Assembly: GCA_963576565.1 (NCBI GenBank)
Contig: OY755047.1
Location: 32,346,851-32,410,850, forward strand
Direction: 5' to 3'
Length of the DNA stretch: 64,000 nucleotides
From: Aspidapion aeneum
Lineage: Eukaryota; Arthropoda; Insecta; Coleoptera; Brentidae
Program-made: the position numbers and the translations under genes
Notes under the pieces: model-generated
Seen by the model: the letters and a program-made list of their open reading frames with translations, nothing else
Databases searched by the model: none
What the model was told of the DNA's origin: nothing
Shown: positions 31,755-42,860 of the stretch, piece by piece
How positions within the stretch are numbered: the stretch's first letter is position 1
How the letters are laid out: each line of letters begins with the position of its first letter

Positions 31755-34325
31755 ATGATCAGTAATCTTAGAATTCTAGCTTGGAATGCCAATGGTCTCT
31801 TGCAACATCAGCAAGACTTGCAAGTTATTCTAGACATACAAAAAATTGACGTCTGTCTTGTGTCAGAAACGCATTTCACTAACCAGTCTCACATTAAATT
31901 TAAGGGTTATAAAGTGTATCATACTACTCACCCTAGCACATGGGGGAAGTGCTGTAATTATTAAAGAAAATATATCACACAGGAGATGGGATATAAAACC
32001 ATAGAGATTCAAGCTACATTAGTAAGTGTAAAAACCAAAACATATACACTAGTCATAAGTGCTGTCTATATACCACCAAGGCACTTGCTAAAGAAAAATC
32101 AATATCTTAATTTTCTCAGAAAATTAGGAAACCGTTTTATAATTGGAGGTGACTTTAATGCAAAAAATACCTACTGGGGATCTAAACTGACGAATTCTAA
32201 AGGAAAAGAACTTTTGCAAGCTATTAGTGAATATCAATGTGAGCCAATATCAACTGGTAAGCCCACATACTATCCAATAGATCCAGGAAAAATTCCAGAT
32301 CTAATTGATTTTTTTATAGTAAAAAATATATCTTTAAGTTTTGTAGATATAGAAGAAAGTTTTGATTTACACTCAGATCATTCACCTATTATTCTAACTC
32401 TTAGTAAAAACATAATAAAGAAAGAAGTAAATAACTCACTAGTTAATAAACTGACTGACTGGATTAGTGTTAAACAAAAACAGAAAAAATAAACCTATCA
32501 GTACCATTGCAAACGTCAGAACAAATTGATAAAGAAGTTGAATATTTTGTTACAAATATTCAACAAGCAGCTTGGGAAAACAGTCCAAAACCAAAGAGAA
32601 TTTTTAAGGGAAAAAACTATCCAAAGGAAATTAGAGACCTTATATTGGAAAAAAGGAAACTAAGAAGAAAGTGGCAGCAAAGCCGTGATCCTCGGGACAA
32701 AACAAATCTCAACAACATGACGCAACGCATTAGGTGAGAAATTCTAGTAATAAAAAATGAATCTATTAACCATTTTCTTAATGAACTTACAGATGATAAA
32801 AATACCGACTATTCCCTTTGGAAAGCAACCAAAGATTTTAAAAGACCAATTATCCAAATGAGTAACAAAGAAAAAGCAGATATTTTTGCAAGTCATTTAG
32901 AAAAAACATTTCAGCCCCATGAAACACCGGATAAAAACTTTCATTTAAATGAACCCCATCAAATCTAAGACCATATTAAGCTTACATCACCAAAAGAAAT
33001 ATTAACAGAAATCAAAAATATTCATTCGAAAAAGGCCCCAGGTTATGATCTTATTAACGGGGTAGTCATAACACAACTCCCAAGAAAAGCTATCGTAAAA
33101 CTATGCAACCTAATTAATGCGCCCTTTAGGCTTAGGTATGTACCTAAACTGTGGAAAGTTGCAGAAGTTATCATGATCCCAAAACCGGGAAAACCACTCC
33201 ATGACGTGTCATCTTACAGGCCAATATCTTTGCTGCCAATTATATCCAAGCTCTATGAGAAATTATTGCTTAAAAGAATAAAACCCATCATAGAAAGACA
33301 AGAAATTATTCCATCTCATCAATTTGGTTTTCGAGACAAGCATTCCACGATAGATCAAGTACATAGAATTACTAATATAATAGAAAAAGCACTAGAAGAG
33401 AGAAAAGTTTGTTCTGCAGTTTTTCTAGATGTAGCACAAGCATTTGACAAAGTGTGGCATAAAGGCCTTACTTTTAAACTAAAACGGTTTCTGCCAAAAC
33501 AATATTCGGATATTTTGGAATCATACATATCTGATAGACATTTTAGAGTAAAACAGGAAGACTCATACTCAAATTTAAGAGAAATTCAAGCAGGCGTGCC
33601 CCAGGGTAGCGTACTAGGCCCTTATCTAAACTTATTATTCACTTGCGATATCCCAAAGTCAGAAAATTGTCACTTAGCAACATTTGCAGATGATACTGGT
33701 TTATTGACGGTAGAAAAATCTATTGAAAAATGCATAGAAAAACTTCAGGATGCAGTCACCGAAGTTCACAGTTGGACCACAAAGTGGCGAATAAAATTAA
33801 ATGAAACCAAATCAATTCATGTTGATTTTACAAACAAAAATATAAATCACATACAAATAACAATTAACAACATTCCCGTACCATATTCAAATCAGGCAAA
33901 ATATCTCGGTATAACACTTGATGCCAAATTGCGCTGGAAAGCACATGTTAAGAAAAAAAAAAGAAGAACTTGAGATAAGGTATAGAAAAATGAACTGGCT
34001 AATTGGAAGGAAGTCCAATTTAACAATTCATAATAAGTTACTGCTTTATAGACAAATACTGAAACCAGTATGGACATATAGTATTCAACTATGGGGTTGT
34101 GCTAAAGAGAGTAACATTCTAGTTTTACAGAGATTTCAAACTAAAGTATTAAGAAACATTGTGAATGCACCTTGGTACGTTCGAAATAGTGACCTTCATC
34201 GAGATCTAAAAATCGAAACTGTAGCAGAGACTATAAAAAAGTACGCAAAAAGCCATGAAGATAGACTCCATCGGCATGTGAATGTGGAAGCAATTCAGCT
34301 TCTAGACAATACTATGCTAGTTTAA
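31755..34325 (+). pseudogene. Jockey-like ORF2 (endonuclease-reverse transcriptase)
   Basis: Endonuclease motifs RILAWNANGL (31765), VSETHF, IIGGDFNAKNTYWGS (32140) and HSDHSPI (32380); RT motifs SYRPISLLPI (33213), VFLDVAQAFDKVWH (33420), AGVPQGSVLGP (33590) and TFADDTGLLT (33680), then a post-RT C-terminal domain to TAA at 34323. Frameshifts near 31941, 32485 and 33950 and in-frame stops near 32735 and 32966 disable it. Confidence 0.88.
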
Positions 34326-34577
34326 AGACTAAAAAGAGTGAAGCCATTTGAGCTAGTAAACTAAGTGAATTATATAAAACAAAATAATGCTATAAACACA
34401 ACACAATTGTGAGTTACAGACTAAACAAAGCGGGGAGAACTGTTGAGTGAACCCTTTACGAAGTTTAAATCTGACTTTTCTAGTAAATTAAGTTAAAACA
34501 AAATTGCTAATTAGTCTTACTGACTAGATTGCAATACAATAAACACAGTGTGTTTGACAAATAAAAAATTAAAAAAG

Positions 34578-35080
34578 CCATACTGCAACTCGGTGCTTTT
34601 GCTGATAAACTCTATTGTTTTTAAAATATACATTTTCAAGTTTGGCCATTTTGGTCCTATGGGATTTTTTACCCTAAAATTCGTTTTGTCGAATCTTAAC
34701 ACAGGATGTAGTTTTTTCGCATCTCTATGGCTCTACCATACTGCAACTAGGTGCTTTTGCTGATAAACTATATTGTTTTTAAAATATAAAATTTCAAAGT
34801 TTGGTCATTTTGGTACTATGGGATTTCCTACCCTAAAATTCGCTAAATGACGTTTTTCCGAATCTTAACCCATAGTGTGGCTTTTTTGCATCTCTATGGC
34901 CTTACTATACCGCAACTCGGTGTTTTTCTTGATAAGCTGTATAGTTTTTAAAATATAAATTTTCAAAATTTTGCCATTTTGGTCTTATGGGATTCTTTGC
35001 CCTAAAATTCGATAAATGACGTTTTTCCGAATCTTAACTTAGGGTGTAGTTTTTCGCATCTCTATTCTCTATGGCCCGCG
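34578..35080. repeat. About 165-bp satellite, cluster 3
   Basis: Continuation of the satellite right of the Jockey-like insertion, with units starting near 34578, 34737 and 34911. It ends at a GC-rich block also seen at 15275-15395. Confidence 0.8.
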
Positions 35081-36152
35081 CCATAACTAGGGTGATTGGA
35101 GCTGAGTGAGTTTGCCCCCCCCCCCTACAAAAATTTACTCAGAAGGGGCCTAATGACGCCCTCTGGCGATGATGCCCTGTGCGGGGGCATTGGTCGCCCC
35201 TCCCCTAGTTACGGGGAAGAGTCAAGAGGTAGCAAATACCAAAAAGAAATTACGGTTTTTAATAAGTCTCTCTGAAGTTTGCCATTACATATGAATAAAC
35301 TGCGTCGCAGGCGAAAATTTTTGGAAAATAAAGTCATTTTTGTGTAAATTTTTTTAATTAATTTTAATAAAAGCAAAATTTTATTAAAAAAAATTAATTG
35401 TTTATTTATTTGCTGAAACTAGAGATAATAAGCTTTATTTCAAGTATGGGGGGGCGGGCCCCCCTAAATCCGTCACTGCCTAGTTTTATGTAGATTTTAT
35501 AGACAACACCCTTTTTTGCTTGAAAATTGAGAAATTTGATTTCTTTTCACGCCGGTCTTATTTTTCTAAAAATCCGATGACCAAAATTGTATTTTGAAGA
35601 GGCTTTAGCTGACTGCCAATAAAAGTTTTTTGAAAAAAATCGTAGGGTAAATGGGAGCCGTACAGACACTTTTGTTACACTTGCGTTGTAGCTAGCCTGT
35701 GAAGCTACCTGTCAAGCACAGGACAACAAGGAAACTAAACATTAAAAGGGGATGATCGACGCTATATCACATAGAAAATTGTATAGGAATTGACCGTTTC
35801 GTTTAGAAATAAATTTATTTTAAAAATTTGCAAAAAAATGAGCAGTTTATTAATCAAAAATTATAACAGGTGTGATATAAAAGTAATAAAAATAATGCCA
35901 CGTGTCACCACATCATACTCACAGAAAACCATATTTTAACTTCAGGTAAAACCATTGATGAGATCGTATCTTAATTTTCAAAGAAAAGTAAGCTCTTATG
36001 TTTGATACTTTTTAAAAATAAAAATTTTAAATTTTAAGTTTGTTTTTAAATAAGTCGATTAAACTGACTGAATGACGAAACTAAGTTGGCAACATTATTG
36101 TGTCTAACTTGTATACATTATAAATTAATCATAAGAAAAGCATTTCATGTAA
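35081..36152. other. Intergenic repeats, no gene
   Basis: Includes the GC-rich block 35085-35215, a 'gggggggcgggcccccct...gtcactgcc' repeat terminus at 35447-35478 (a related terminus is at 49505-49555) and a segment 35860-36010 that is repeated, diverged, at 43400-43450 and 45450-45620. No open frame of interest. Confidence 0.4.
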
Positions 36153-36976
36153 AAATACTCTGCCAATATATGGGCCCCCAAGGTCACACTAGGTACTATA
36201 GTTATAGTGTACGTGTGAGCTAATATAACTAAAAACTGAAATATATTTTATTCAACTCCAGACTAAATTACCTTTCGTTTGATATCACACACGCCATATT
36301 TTCACTTAAACTCTAATTTTTAAAATATACCCCCACCCTTTTTTTTAAATAAATTGAAATGTATTTTGTTCAACTGCAGACTCAATTACCTTTCGTTTGA
36401 TATCACACACGCCATATTTTCACATAAACTCTAATTTTTGACATCTACCCCCACCCTTTTATTTGGTTGGTGTTCGGTGGATTTTGTTCATTTTTAAATG
36501 GGACCATCTCAACCCAAGACCCAGCCTAGGTACCAAATTTCATTAAAATCGGCCAAGCGGTTTTTGAGTTATGCGCGTTGGTCGTTACAGACAGACATAC
36601 AGACATACAGACATACAGACATACAGACATACAGACATACAGACATACAGACATACAGACATACAGACATACAGACATACAGACATACAGACATACAGAC
36701 ATACAGACATACAGACATACAGACATACAGACATACAGACATACAGACATACAGACAACAGACATACAGACAACAGACATACAGACATACAGACAGACAG
36801 ACAGACATACATACATACATACAGACAGACAGACAGACGGCGCAACAAAAAAGTTTCAAAATCATCTGAAACGCAAAGATATATAAAAATTTTTGAAATC
36901 GGAGCAACTTTTTTTTTCTCGAAAAGAATAGAATCACCATAGCTCACACTACTATAGTATAGTATATGTGTGAGCT
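36153..36976. repeat. Hairpin-ended repeat, copy C, with octamer expansion
   Basis: Same element as copies A and B. Here the CAGA tract has become about twenty head-to-tail copies of the octamer acagacat (about 36590-36760) followed by irregular CAGA/CATA repeats to 36838. All frames through the tract are periodic artefacts on both strands. The terminal hairpin is at 36950-36976. Confidence 0.85.
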
Positions 36977-36977
36977 A

Positions 36978-37299
36978 AAAAGCCAGGTTCGCGAAAATGG
37001 TATTCTGTAAAAAGAATTGAGATAAAAGTAAAGCTAAGTTCTCCAATACAAATTTCAAAATGAAAGGGTCTTACTAGTTTGGAAATGTTTTTTTTAAACT
37101 TTGCTATTGCAGTCAAACTTCTTTCTGTTCAATTTAGCACTGTGCCTAAGAGTCATTTCAGCCGTAATAGCCAAGTTTAGAAAAACATTTTCAAACTAGT
37201 AAGTAACTTTCGTTTTAAAAATTCTATTGAAGAACTTGGCTTTACTTTTATCTCAATTCTTTTTACGGAATACCATTTTTGCGTACTTGGCTGTTTTTT
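36978..37299. repeat. Foldback element with arms of about 115 bp
   Basis: 36978-37095 ('gtattctgtaaaaagaattgag...') is the reverse complement of about 37185-37299, with a spacer of about 90 bases. It begins directly after copy C. No coding capacity; MITE-like. Confidence 0.75.
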
Positions 37300-37429
37300 A
37301 CATAACATTTTTTTGTTATCATTTCACTCCTTTTTTAAAGGATTTGGATAATATTTAAGTTTTAAAGTAGTTAAATAATCGGAATATTGTTAAAAACTTT
37401 TGCAATGCCTTATTTAAAATTTTGAGGTT

Positions 37430-37870
37430 TTTTAATTTTTTCCATGGTTTTATTATAGTTCCTACTAGCCTTCCAAAGCTCAGCTCTCTAGTGTTTCTGG
37501 AAAAGGGCAGTTACTTTTACATAACTTGACATTTATAGGGGAGGGAAGTAAATTGAAATGTTGGTGTTTTCAAATTTTTTCCTATAGTTTTATCATAGTT
37601 CCTATCGGCGTTCTAAAGCTCAGCTTTCTAGCGTTTCTGGAAGTGGGCAATATTACTTTTACATAACTTTATATTTATAGGGGAGGGAAGTGAATTAAAA
37701 TTTTGGGGTTTTTAATTTATTTCCTATAATTTTATCATAGTTTCTATCAGTTTGCGAAAGCTTAGCTCTCTAGGGTTTCTGGAGGGGAGTAATTTAGAAT
37801 TTTGGGGATTTTTTCAAGGGTTTGGCCATAATTTCTATCAGTCTGCCAAATTTAAGCTTTATAGCATGTC
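37430..37870. repeat. Tandem repeat of about 130 bp, three to four units
   Basis: Units share 'tttatcatagttcctatc', 'aagctcagctctctag', 'gtttctgga' and 'taggggagggaagt'. They decay toward the right end. Confidence 0.7.
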
Positions 37871-38094
37871 CGGATGTACAGTAGAATTTTGACGATCTAT
37901 ACATGAGTCAGTGACTGAGCGACTGGCAATTTCGACGTTTTTTGAAATTTGGTAACAACTTTACTACTTTACGGAGGTCCATGAAACTTATAAAGAATTA
38001 GAGCTGTGCAAAGTTTGAGTTTCCTAGCTCATTCCAAAGGATAGTTTTAGATAGGTCAAATATGGGCTAAAATGTTTCAAGAAAAGATGGTAAC

Positions 38095-38660
38095 TTAGCG
38101 GAGCACTGCCGTGCTTCCAGATTCCTCTACTTGTTCTATTTTTTCTTGGTTTATTTTGATCGTGATATCTTCATCTGTTTTTGTTATGATTTTAGTTTTC
38201 GTGTAGTTCATGTTCAAGCCTATATTTTTAGCTGGTGTATCCAGTTTTTCCAGCATTTCAAGTTCTTCTTTATTATCTGTTATTAAGGCAATATCGTCAG
38301 CATATCTTAGGTGGTTCAAGTATTGTCCGCTTACTTTGATGCCTATATTCTAGGGCCTGGTTAAATAGTTTTCCACGCCTCTTCTTTTACGGATTGGCTT
38401 GGTTCCTTCGTGGATTTTGATTGATGTTGTTGCTTCGTTATATATATTGGCTATTAAATCTGTGTTTCTGTGATTTAGTCGGCTATTAATTAAGGATGCT
38501 TTTACTGCACAGTGCTCAATGCTATCGAAAGCTTTTTTAAAGTCCATAAACGCAATATACAGTGGAATGTTGTATTCGTTGGCTCGCACTATTAGGATTT
38601 TCATGCTTAATAGGTGGTCAACTGTACTGAAACCTTTTCTGAAGCCTGCTTATTCTTTTG
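38095..38660 (-). pseudogene. RTE-like LINE reverse transcriptase fragment (second family)
   Basis: The minus strand encodes EYNIPLYIAFMDFKKAFDSIEH (motif A, about 38530-38590) and, after a frameshift, NHLRYADDIALITDNKEELE (catalytic Y-A-D-D, about 38260-38319). The wording differs from the element at 8007-11303 but matches the plus-strand fragment at 56590-57380. Only the RT palm survives. Confidence 0.75.
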
Positions 38661-38689
38661 ATTGATATCCGTCAAATAATTTTTATTAT

Positions 38690-38945
38690 GGTCAAAAAAA
38701 AAGTATTATACATAAGAAAATCGTCTGAATGAAAAAAATATGTACCAAATTTCACAAAAAAATCTAGAGAGGAGATTTTTTTTAACACCCTGTATCTCAA
38801 AAGTTCAGACGTTAAATGTCCATATTAAGTTTTTTTTTCGCAAAATGGATCCAAGAATTAACTTCTTTAATCTTAGCAGTTTACTTACTTCCGGTTGATA
38901 AATTATGTATTAATATTCTAAAAACACGGTAATATTTAAATTAAT
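38690..38945. other. Duplicated 3' flank belonging to the second IR gene
   Basis: Matches 11318-11480 plus 11965-12040. Around 38713-38735 the sequence 'atacataagaaaatcgtctga' is the uninterrupted form of the site where the RTE-type element sits at 8007-11303. A LINE fragment now separates this flank from its gene. Confidence 0.6.
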
Positions 38946-40616
38946 AAAAATAAATAAATAGTTCTTTATTTCCGTTAAAAAAAAACCACTTACAGGAAAA
39001 GCAATCATGACAATAATATGTCAGAGAATGCTATATCAATACCAGGCCCACTAAAGCCCAAATCAAATCATCAAGACTTGAGTGGACCAGGCACAGACAA
39101 AGCCAAGTAAAAATTCAAAAAATATAAATTATACAAATACAAATCGTGCAAATATAAAATTTAGAAAAACAGTTATAAAACATACACTTAAAAAAAAAGT
39201 TTGTAATGGGTAAAAAAAACAGAAAGATGAATAATATTCCCGCACTCCTAATAAATTTGATGTTCTAGTTCCTAGCTCTATAAATTTCAATCGACTAAAA
39301 GTTATCACAGACTTGGTCTTTACTGCCATATATTTTATTTAATTTAAATCGTCTTTATTAGCCCATCAATGTAATATACACATAACAAAATAAATATTTA
39401 TAAATCAACCAGTACTTATGTTTAAGAAATTCAATATCTATATTAAAATTAAAACTGGTACCTATATATTAAATTACTAAATCCCAATAAATCTTAAAAC
39501 TAGTGTTTCAGTATTTTGTTTTTTATACTCCCTAAAGAATCTCAGAAGATCTCCACATCAATATTACCTGTAATGTTGTTAAATATTTTACACTTGTAAT
39601 AAATTGGTCACCTTGTTAGCATGTTAGTATTTGCACGTTTACAATAAAAAGTAAGTGAGTTCCTCGAGTTGAACCTTGGAATGTTGAATGTAAGATGACT
39701 TAGTGTGACTTAGTGTTTTAATATTTTATTAAGTATATCATACAAATAACTACATGCGTCATTTACATTTGAACAGCTATAAACACTTGACCAATCGGCC
39801 TTAAGTAACTGGTCATATAAAATTGGAAAATTTGCTTTCCTAAAGTTAAATGACTTAGTCGCATTCTTACATACCCCAAACTGCTTATAGTGCTCGAATC
39901 CACCCATGACCGTCACACGTAAGGGGGGATGATAATTATCAATCTTGGATATGGCCAAATTATCTTCAACAACATTGCGTTTAATATTGGAAAATATCAA
40001 GTCTAACGTGCGACCCATTATGTTTTTAATTTGATTTAATTGTGTCAGACCTAGGATTATATTATTATTTAGTAATATGTCTAAAATCGACTAAGTTGAT
40101 ATTTATTAGTGCCGCATTAAAATCTCCGAAAATTATAATCTTTTTATCTTGAATACAATTGTGCATTGATAAAGCTTCGATGAACTGTTCAAAGTATTCG
40201 TTCGAGATTGAAGTTGATATGTACAATACAAGTACAGTTGACAAATAGTAGCTTGATATGCTAATCCTACATCCTACGATATCGATTAATGGAAACTGAT
40301 TACTTAATTCTGCAAAGTTTATAAGAGTAGGTTTTAGATTATTCTTGATGGCTAACAGCACACCACCTCCCATGGGACGCTCCATGGGACTCAAGATCTC
40401 GGTCTTTCCGAAATACACTGTACGAGCTGGGAAGAAATTCGGAGCTGGACACATCTTCTTGTAGCCAGGTCTCAGTCAACGCATAAATGTTATTGAAGCA
40501 GTCTGCAACTGCATTATAAATAGACTCAGTTTTTGAATAAATGAGCAGTTCATTGTCTGCCTCTTCTAATGATACCACTGATGTCTGCATATATAGTGTA
40601 GGGTTCACAAAAATAC
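38946..40616 (-). mobile_element. LINE fragment with endonuclease domain (Jockey/CR1-like)
   Basis: Minus-strand reading from about 40610: YALTETWLQEDV, a frameshift at 40380-40440, then RKDRDL / MGGGVLLAIKNNL, KIIIFGDFNAALI (about 40140) and GRTLDLIFSNIKRN with DNYHPPL (39900-40018). These are the endonuclease motifs of Jockey/CR1-type ORF2. No RT follows; 38946-39700 is AT-rich 3' sequence, so the RT was deleted. Relative to the first IR gene it interrupts the 3' flank of the second, which shows the order of events. Confidence 0.7.
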
Positions 40617-40710
40617 ACTAAATATATAAGTATTTTATATAACTACCCAGTTTACTTTATTTGTAAAATACAAAACAAAATATTTAATTTCAATTTATAA
40701 AAGTTCATAT

Positions 40711-42423
40711 CTATGGTAAATAGGGCAATTCTTTTGCTACTGGCTGTTCACGTTTTAAGTGATAGATTACCTCAACTATAAAAACAATTAAATTCAAAAG
40801 CCAGAAAACCATTAAAATTTTAAACGCTTGGGAAAGTTCATCAAGACCCAGGGACTTAAAAGAATCCTGTCCATCATTACTCATTTGCATTTTGGAAAAT
40901 TTTGCCAGAAGTCTATTTAAAATAATAGTATTAGTGATTCCGCTTTGGACAAGCCTTTTCATTTTCAAATCTAATTTAATTGTACCTTCTTTGCTTTTGT
41001 GAGTGATAAGCTTCATTTTAAATAAGCCAACGGTTTCCTCAACTTCGTTAAACATAACACTTCTGTCTTCGGCGGTGTAATTGTACGGTAACGAATGATA
41101 AAACATTGAGGATAGCGTGATATGAGCAATACTCACATTGAGTCTGTCAGGCTCAGTATCAGTGTTCGTTACATGCTGTAAAAGATCTCTAACAATTGGC
41201 GGTTGATCGAAGGAACTGAGCAGGTTGATAAGGAACTGAGGAGCACCGATTGGGATATTTGAGTCCACCACCGATTGTAGAGTAGAAACTTCGCAATTTT
41301 GAACTTTTCCAATTAATAATGAGTATACTTGACTCTGTCCAGCTGCAATAAATGCTATTGCGCCTAAATTTAACAGAATAAATATAGGTCGATAAAATAC
41401 CGTTATATATGAATTTGGTACGGGCTTGTTTAATATAATTAAGACTAACGCTAAAAATACATTAGTATTTCGACCAGCTTTTTTTCCTCCTAAGTACCAA
41501 ATAAACAGCCAACAAATCGGAAAAGTGAAAATCATTATAATCCAAATACTGATTTTAAAGCAACCAAAGAAAATATTAAATTCTTTTCTGCAATTTGTAG
41601 TGGGAGTAATGACAATAATTTTATCTTGTCCATGCGACAGGTAGTGGACTTTTAAACCCTTATCTCTGGTTTTTTCTGGTGATACTATAACATCGCAAAT
41701 TTGTTCAGCAAGAAGTTCGTAACTTTTTGAATCCTTGTAAAGACTATCTGACTTCTTTTCTATTATTAACTCCAAATTCATGTTATCTGATCGGTTCAGC
41801 TCAGTAAAATAGTAATTCAACAAACCATTTCCATCATCATTAAAGCTACGCGTGTATGGAAACAAATCGTATGTACAAACTTTTAAATTATTTTTAGCAC
41901 TGGTTTCACCAAGGCCTATTTGTGTGCCATTACTTATAAAGTTACCCTTTAAATCCGTAACGTAAAAATCATCATCTGTGTTTGCAATTAAAAATATAGC
42001 ATAATAAAGTACTGTGCTAACTGCTTTTACAAATTTTTGTGAAGGTTTTTCTTTTAAAATGAAAGTCATTAATGAAATGCATTTTTCTGTGCTATTTTTG
42101 CTAATTATTATTATCGTATTAATAATCGTCAAGAATTTGTCAATTTCTGGAAGATAAATTATATAATAATGGTGAATACTGTTTTTACAACATGTAATAT
42201 TTTTGGAGGAATTCAAAATAACAACTGGAATTGTACTGGGATAATTAAAATCTACTAAATGAACAATCCAGTTTGTGTGGTTGGCGTATTTTATAAGAAT
42301 TTTATTAAGCCACTTGTAAAACGTGGGTGTATATTTTTCTGAAACTATGGGAAATAATTTACCAAATATACAATGGCTACCCACACTGGTTAATATTATC
42401 AATATCATCACTGAGTTTTCCAT
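40711..42423 (-). CDS. Divergent ionotropic receptor (IR), intact paralogue
   Basis: 570 residues, about nine in ten identical by eye to the product of 12095-13804, with the same signal-peptide-like start, membrane segments (SIWIIMIFTFPICWLFIWYL, then FYRPIFILLNLGAIAFIAAG, and a final segment after SLGLDELSQAF) and P-Y-L-P C-terminus. Differences cluster between residues 165 and 210 and in the first membrane segment. No introns and no disabling change. Its 5' and 3' flanks are also duplicated. The role is the same as for the first copy and the ligand is unknown. Confidence 0.85.
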   Translation of the reverse strand: MENSVMILIILTSVGSHCIFGKLFPIVSEKYTPTFYKWLNKILIKYANHTNWIVHLVDFNYPSTIPVVILNSSKNITCCKNSIHHYYIIYLPEIDKFLTIINTIIIISKNSTEKCISLMTFILKEKPSQKFVKAVSTVLYYAIFLIANTDDDFYVTDLKGNFISNGTQIGLGETSAKNNLKVCTYDLFPYTRSFNDDGNGLLNYYFTELNRSDNMNLELIIEKKSDSLYKDSKSYELLAEQICDVIVSPEKTRDKGLKVHYLSHGQDKIIVITPTTNCRKEFNIFFGCFKISIWIIMIFTFPICWLFIWYLGGKKAGRNTNVFLALVLIILNKPVPNSYITVFYRPIFILLNLGAIAFIAAGQSQVYSLLIGKVQNCEVSTLQSVVDSNIPIGAPQFLINLLSSFDQPPIVRDLLQHVTNTDTEPDRLNVSIAHITLSSMFYHSLPYNYTAEDRSVMFNEVEETVGLFKMKLITHKSKEGTIKLDLKMKRLVQSGITNTIILNRLLAKFSKMQMSNDGQDSFKSLGLDELSQAFKILMVFWLLNLIVFIVEVIYHLKREQPVAKELPYLP

Positions 42424-42860
42424 ATTTGTTTTTTATATTACTTTACTTTTGGTAAAAGTTTCAAAACTGAACATGCGGAAGCATAGAGTATTTACCTATA
42501 ACGCTATACACTTTAATTTACTTATTTAATTAGATAAATATCAATTCATATAATTATCTTTATTTAAACATGCTTAGCCGCATTTCAAATATTGTTTCTT
42601 TTTAAATTTTAAAAAATAGCGTATTTGATTAAGACAGCCGTTGCAGCGCTGGGTTATTTCTGTCCTTTGCTGTGTTGGTTAAGAGCTAGAGACAAATATA
42701 TCTCAGTGCTGCACTAACAGTCCCAATGAAATACGTTATAGTGTTCTATTAAAAATTTGTTTTATTTTTATAAACATGACATCGAATTAGACGCAAGAGG
42801 GCTGTGTATTAGACTATGTGAAAATTTCAGATATTTAAATATACAGGGTGTCCCATTAAG
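42424..42860 (-). promoter_or_regulatory. Duplicated 5' flank of the second IR gene
   Basis: Near-collinear with 13805-14215, ending at the same 'tacagggtgtcccatt' junction. It carries the uninterrupted sequence that corresponds to the insertion point of the element at 53914-56330. Confidence 0.5.

Larger units (their letters stand above)
30213..34577 (+). mobile_element. Full-length Jockey-like LINE inserted in the satellite
   Basis: The 14-bp direct repeat ccatactgcaactc occurs at 30199-30212 and 34578-34591, and the satellite unit resumes in phase after the insert, so both ends and the target duplication are clear. The element is about 4.36 kb, starts 'agtattcgttcgatcgcag', has a gag-like ORF1 with zinc knuckles, an endonuclease-RT ORF2, and an A-rich 3' end. 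This is the Jockey-clade plan. Several stops and frameshifts make it a dead copy. Confidence 0.9.

Noticed and set aside
36590..36838. CRISPR-like regular repetition
   Set aside because: The repeats are contiguous octamers without unique spacers, in eukaryotic DNA with no cas genes.
36498..36947. Long overlapping frames of about 100-120 codons on both strands
   Set aside because: All read the acagacat/CAGA microsatellite; periodic amino acids (HTDIQTYR, LYVCMSVC) in several frames at once are an artefact.
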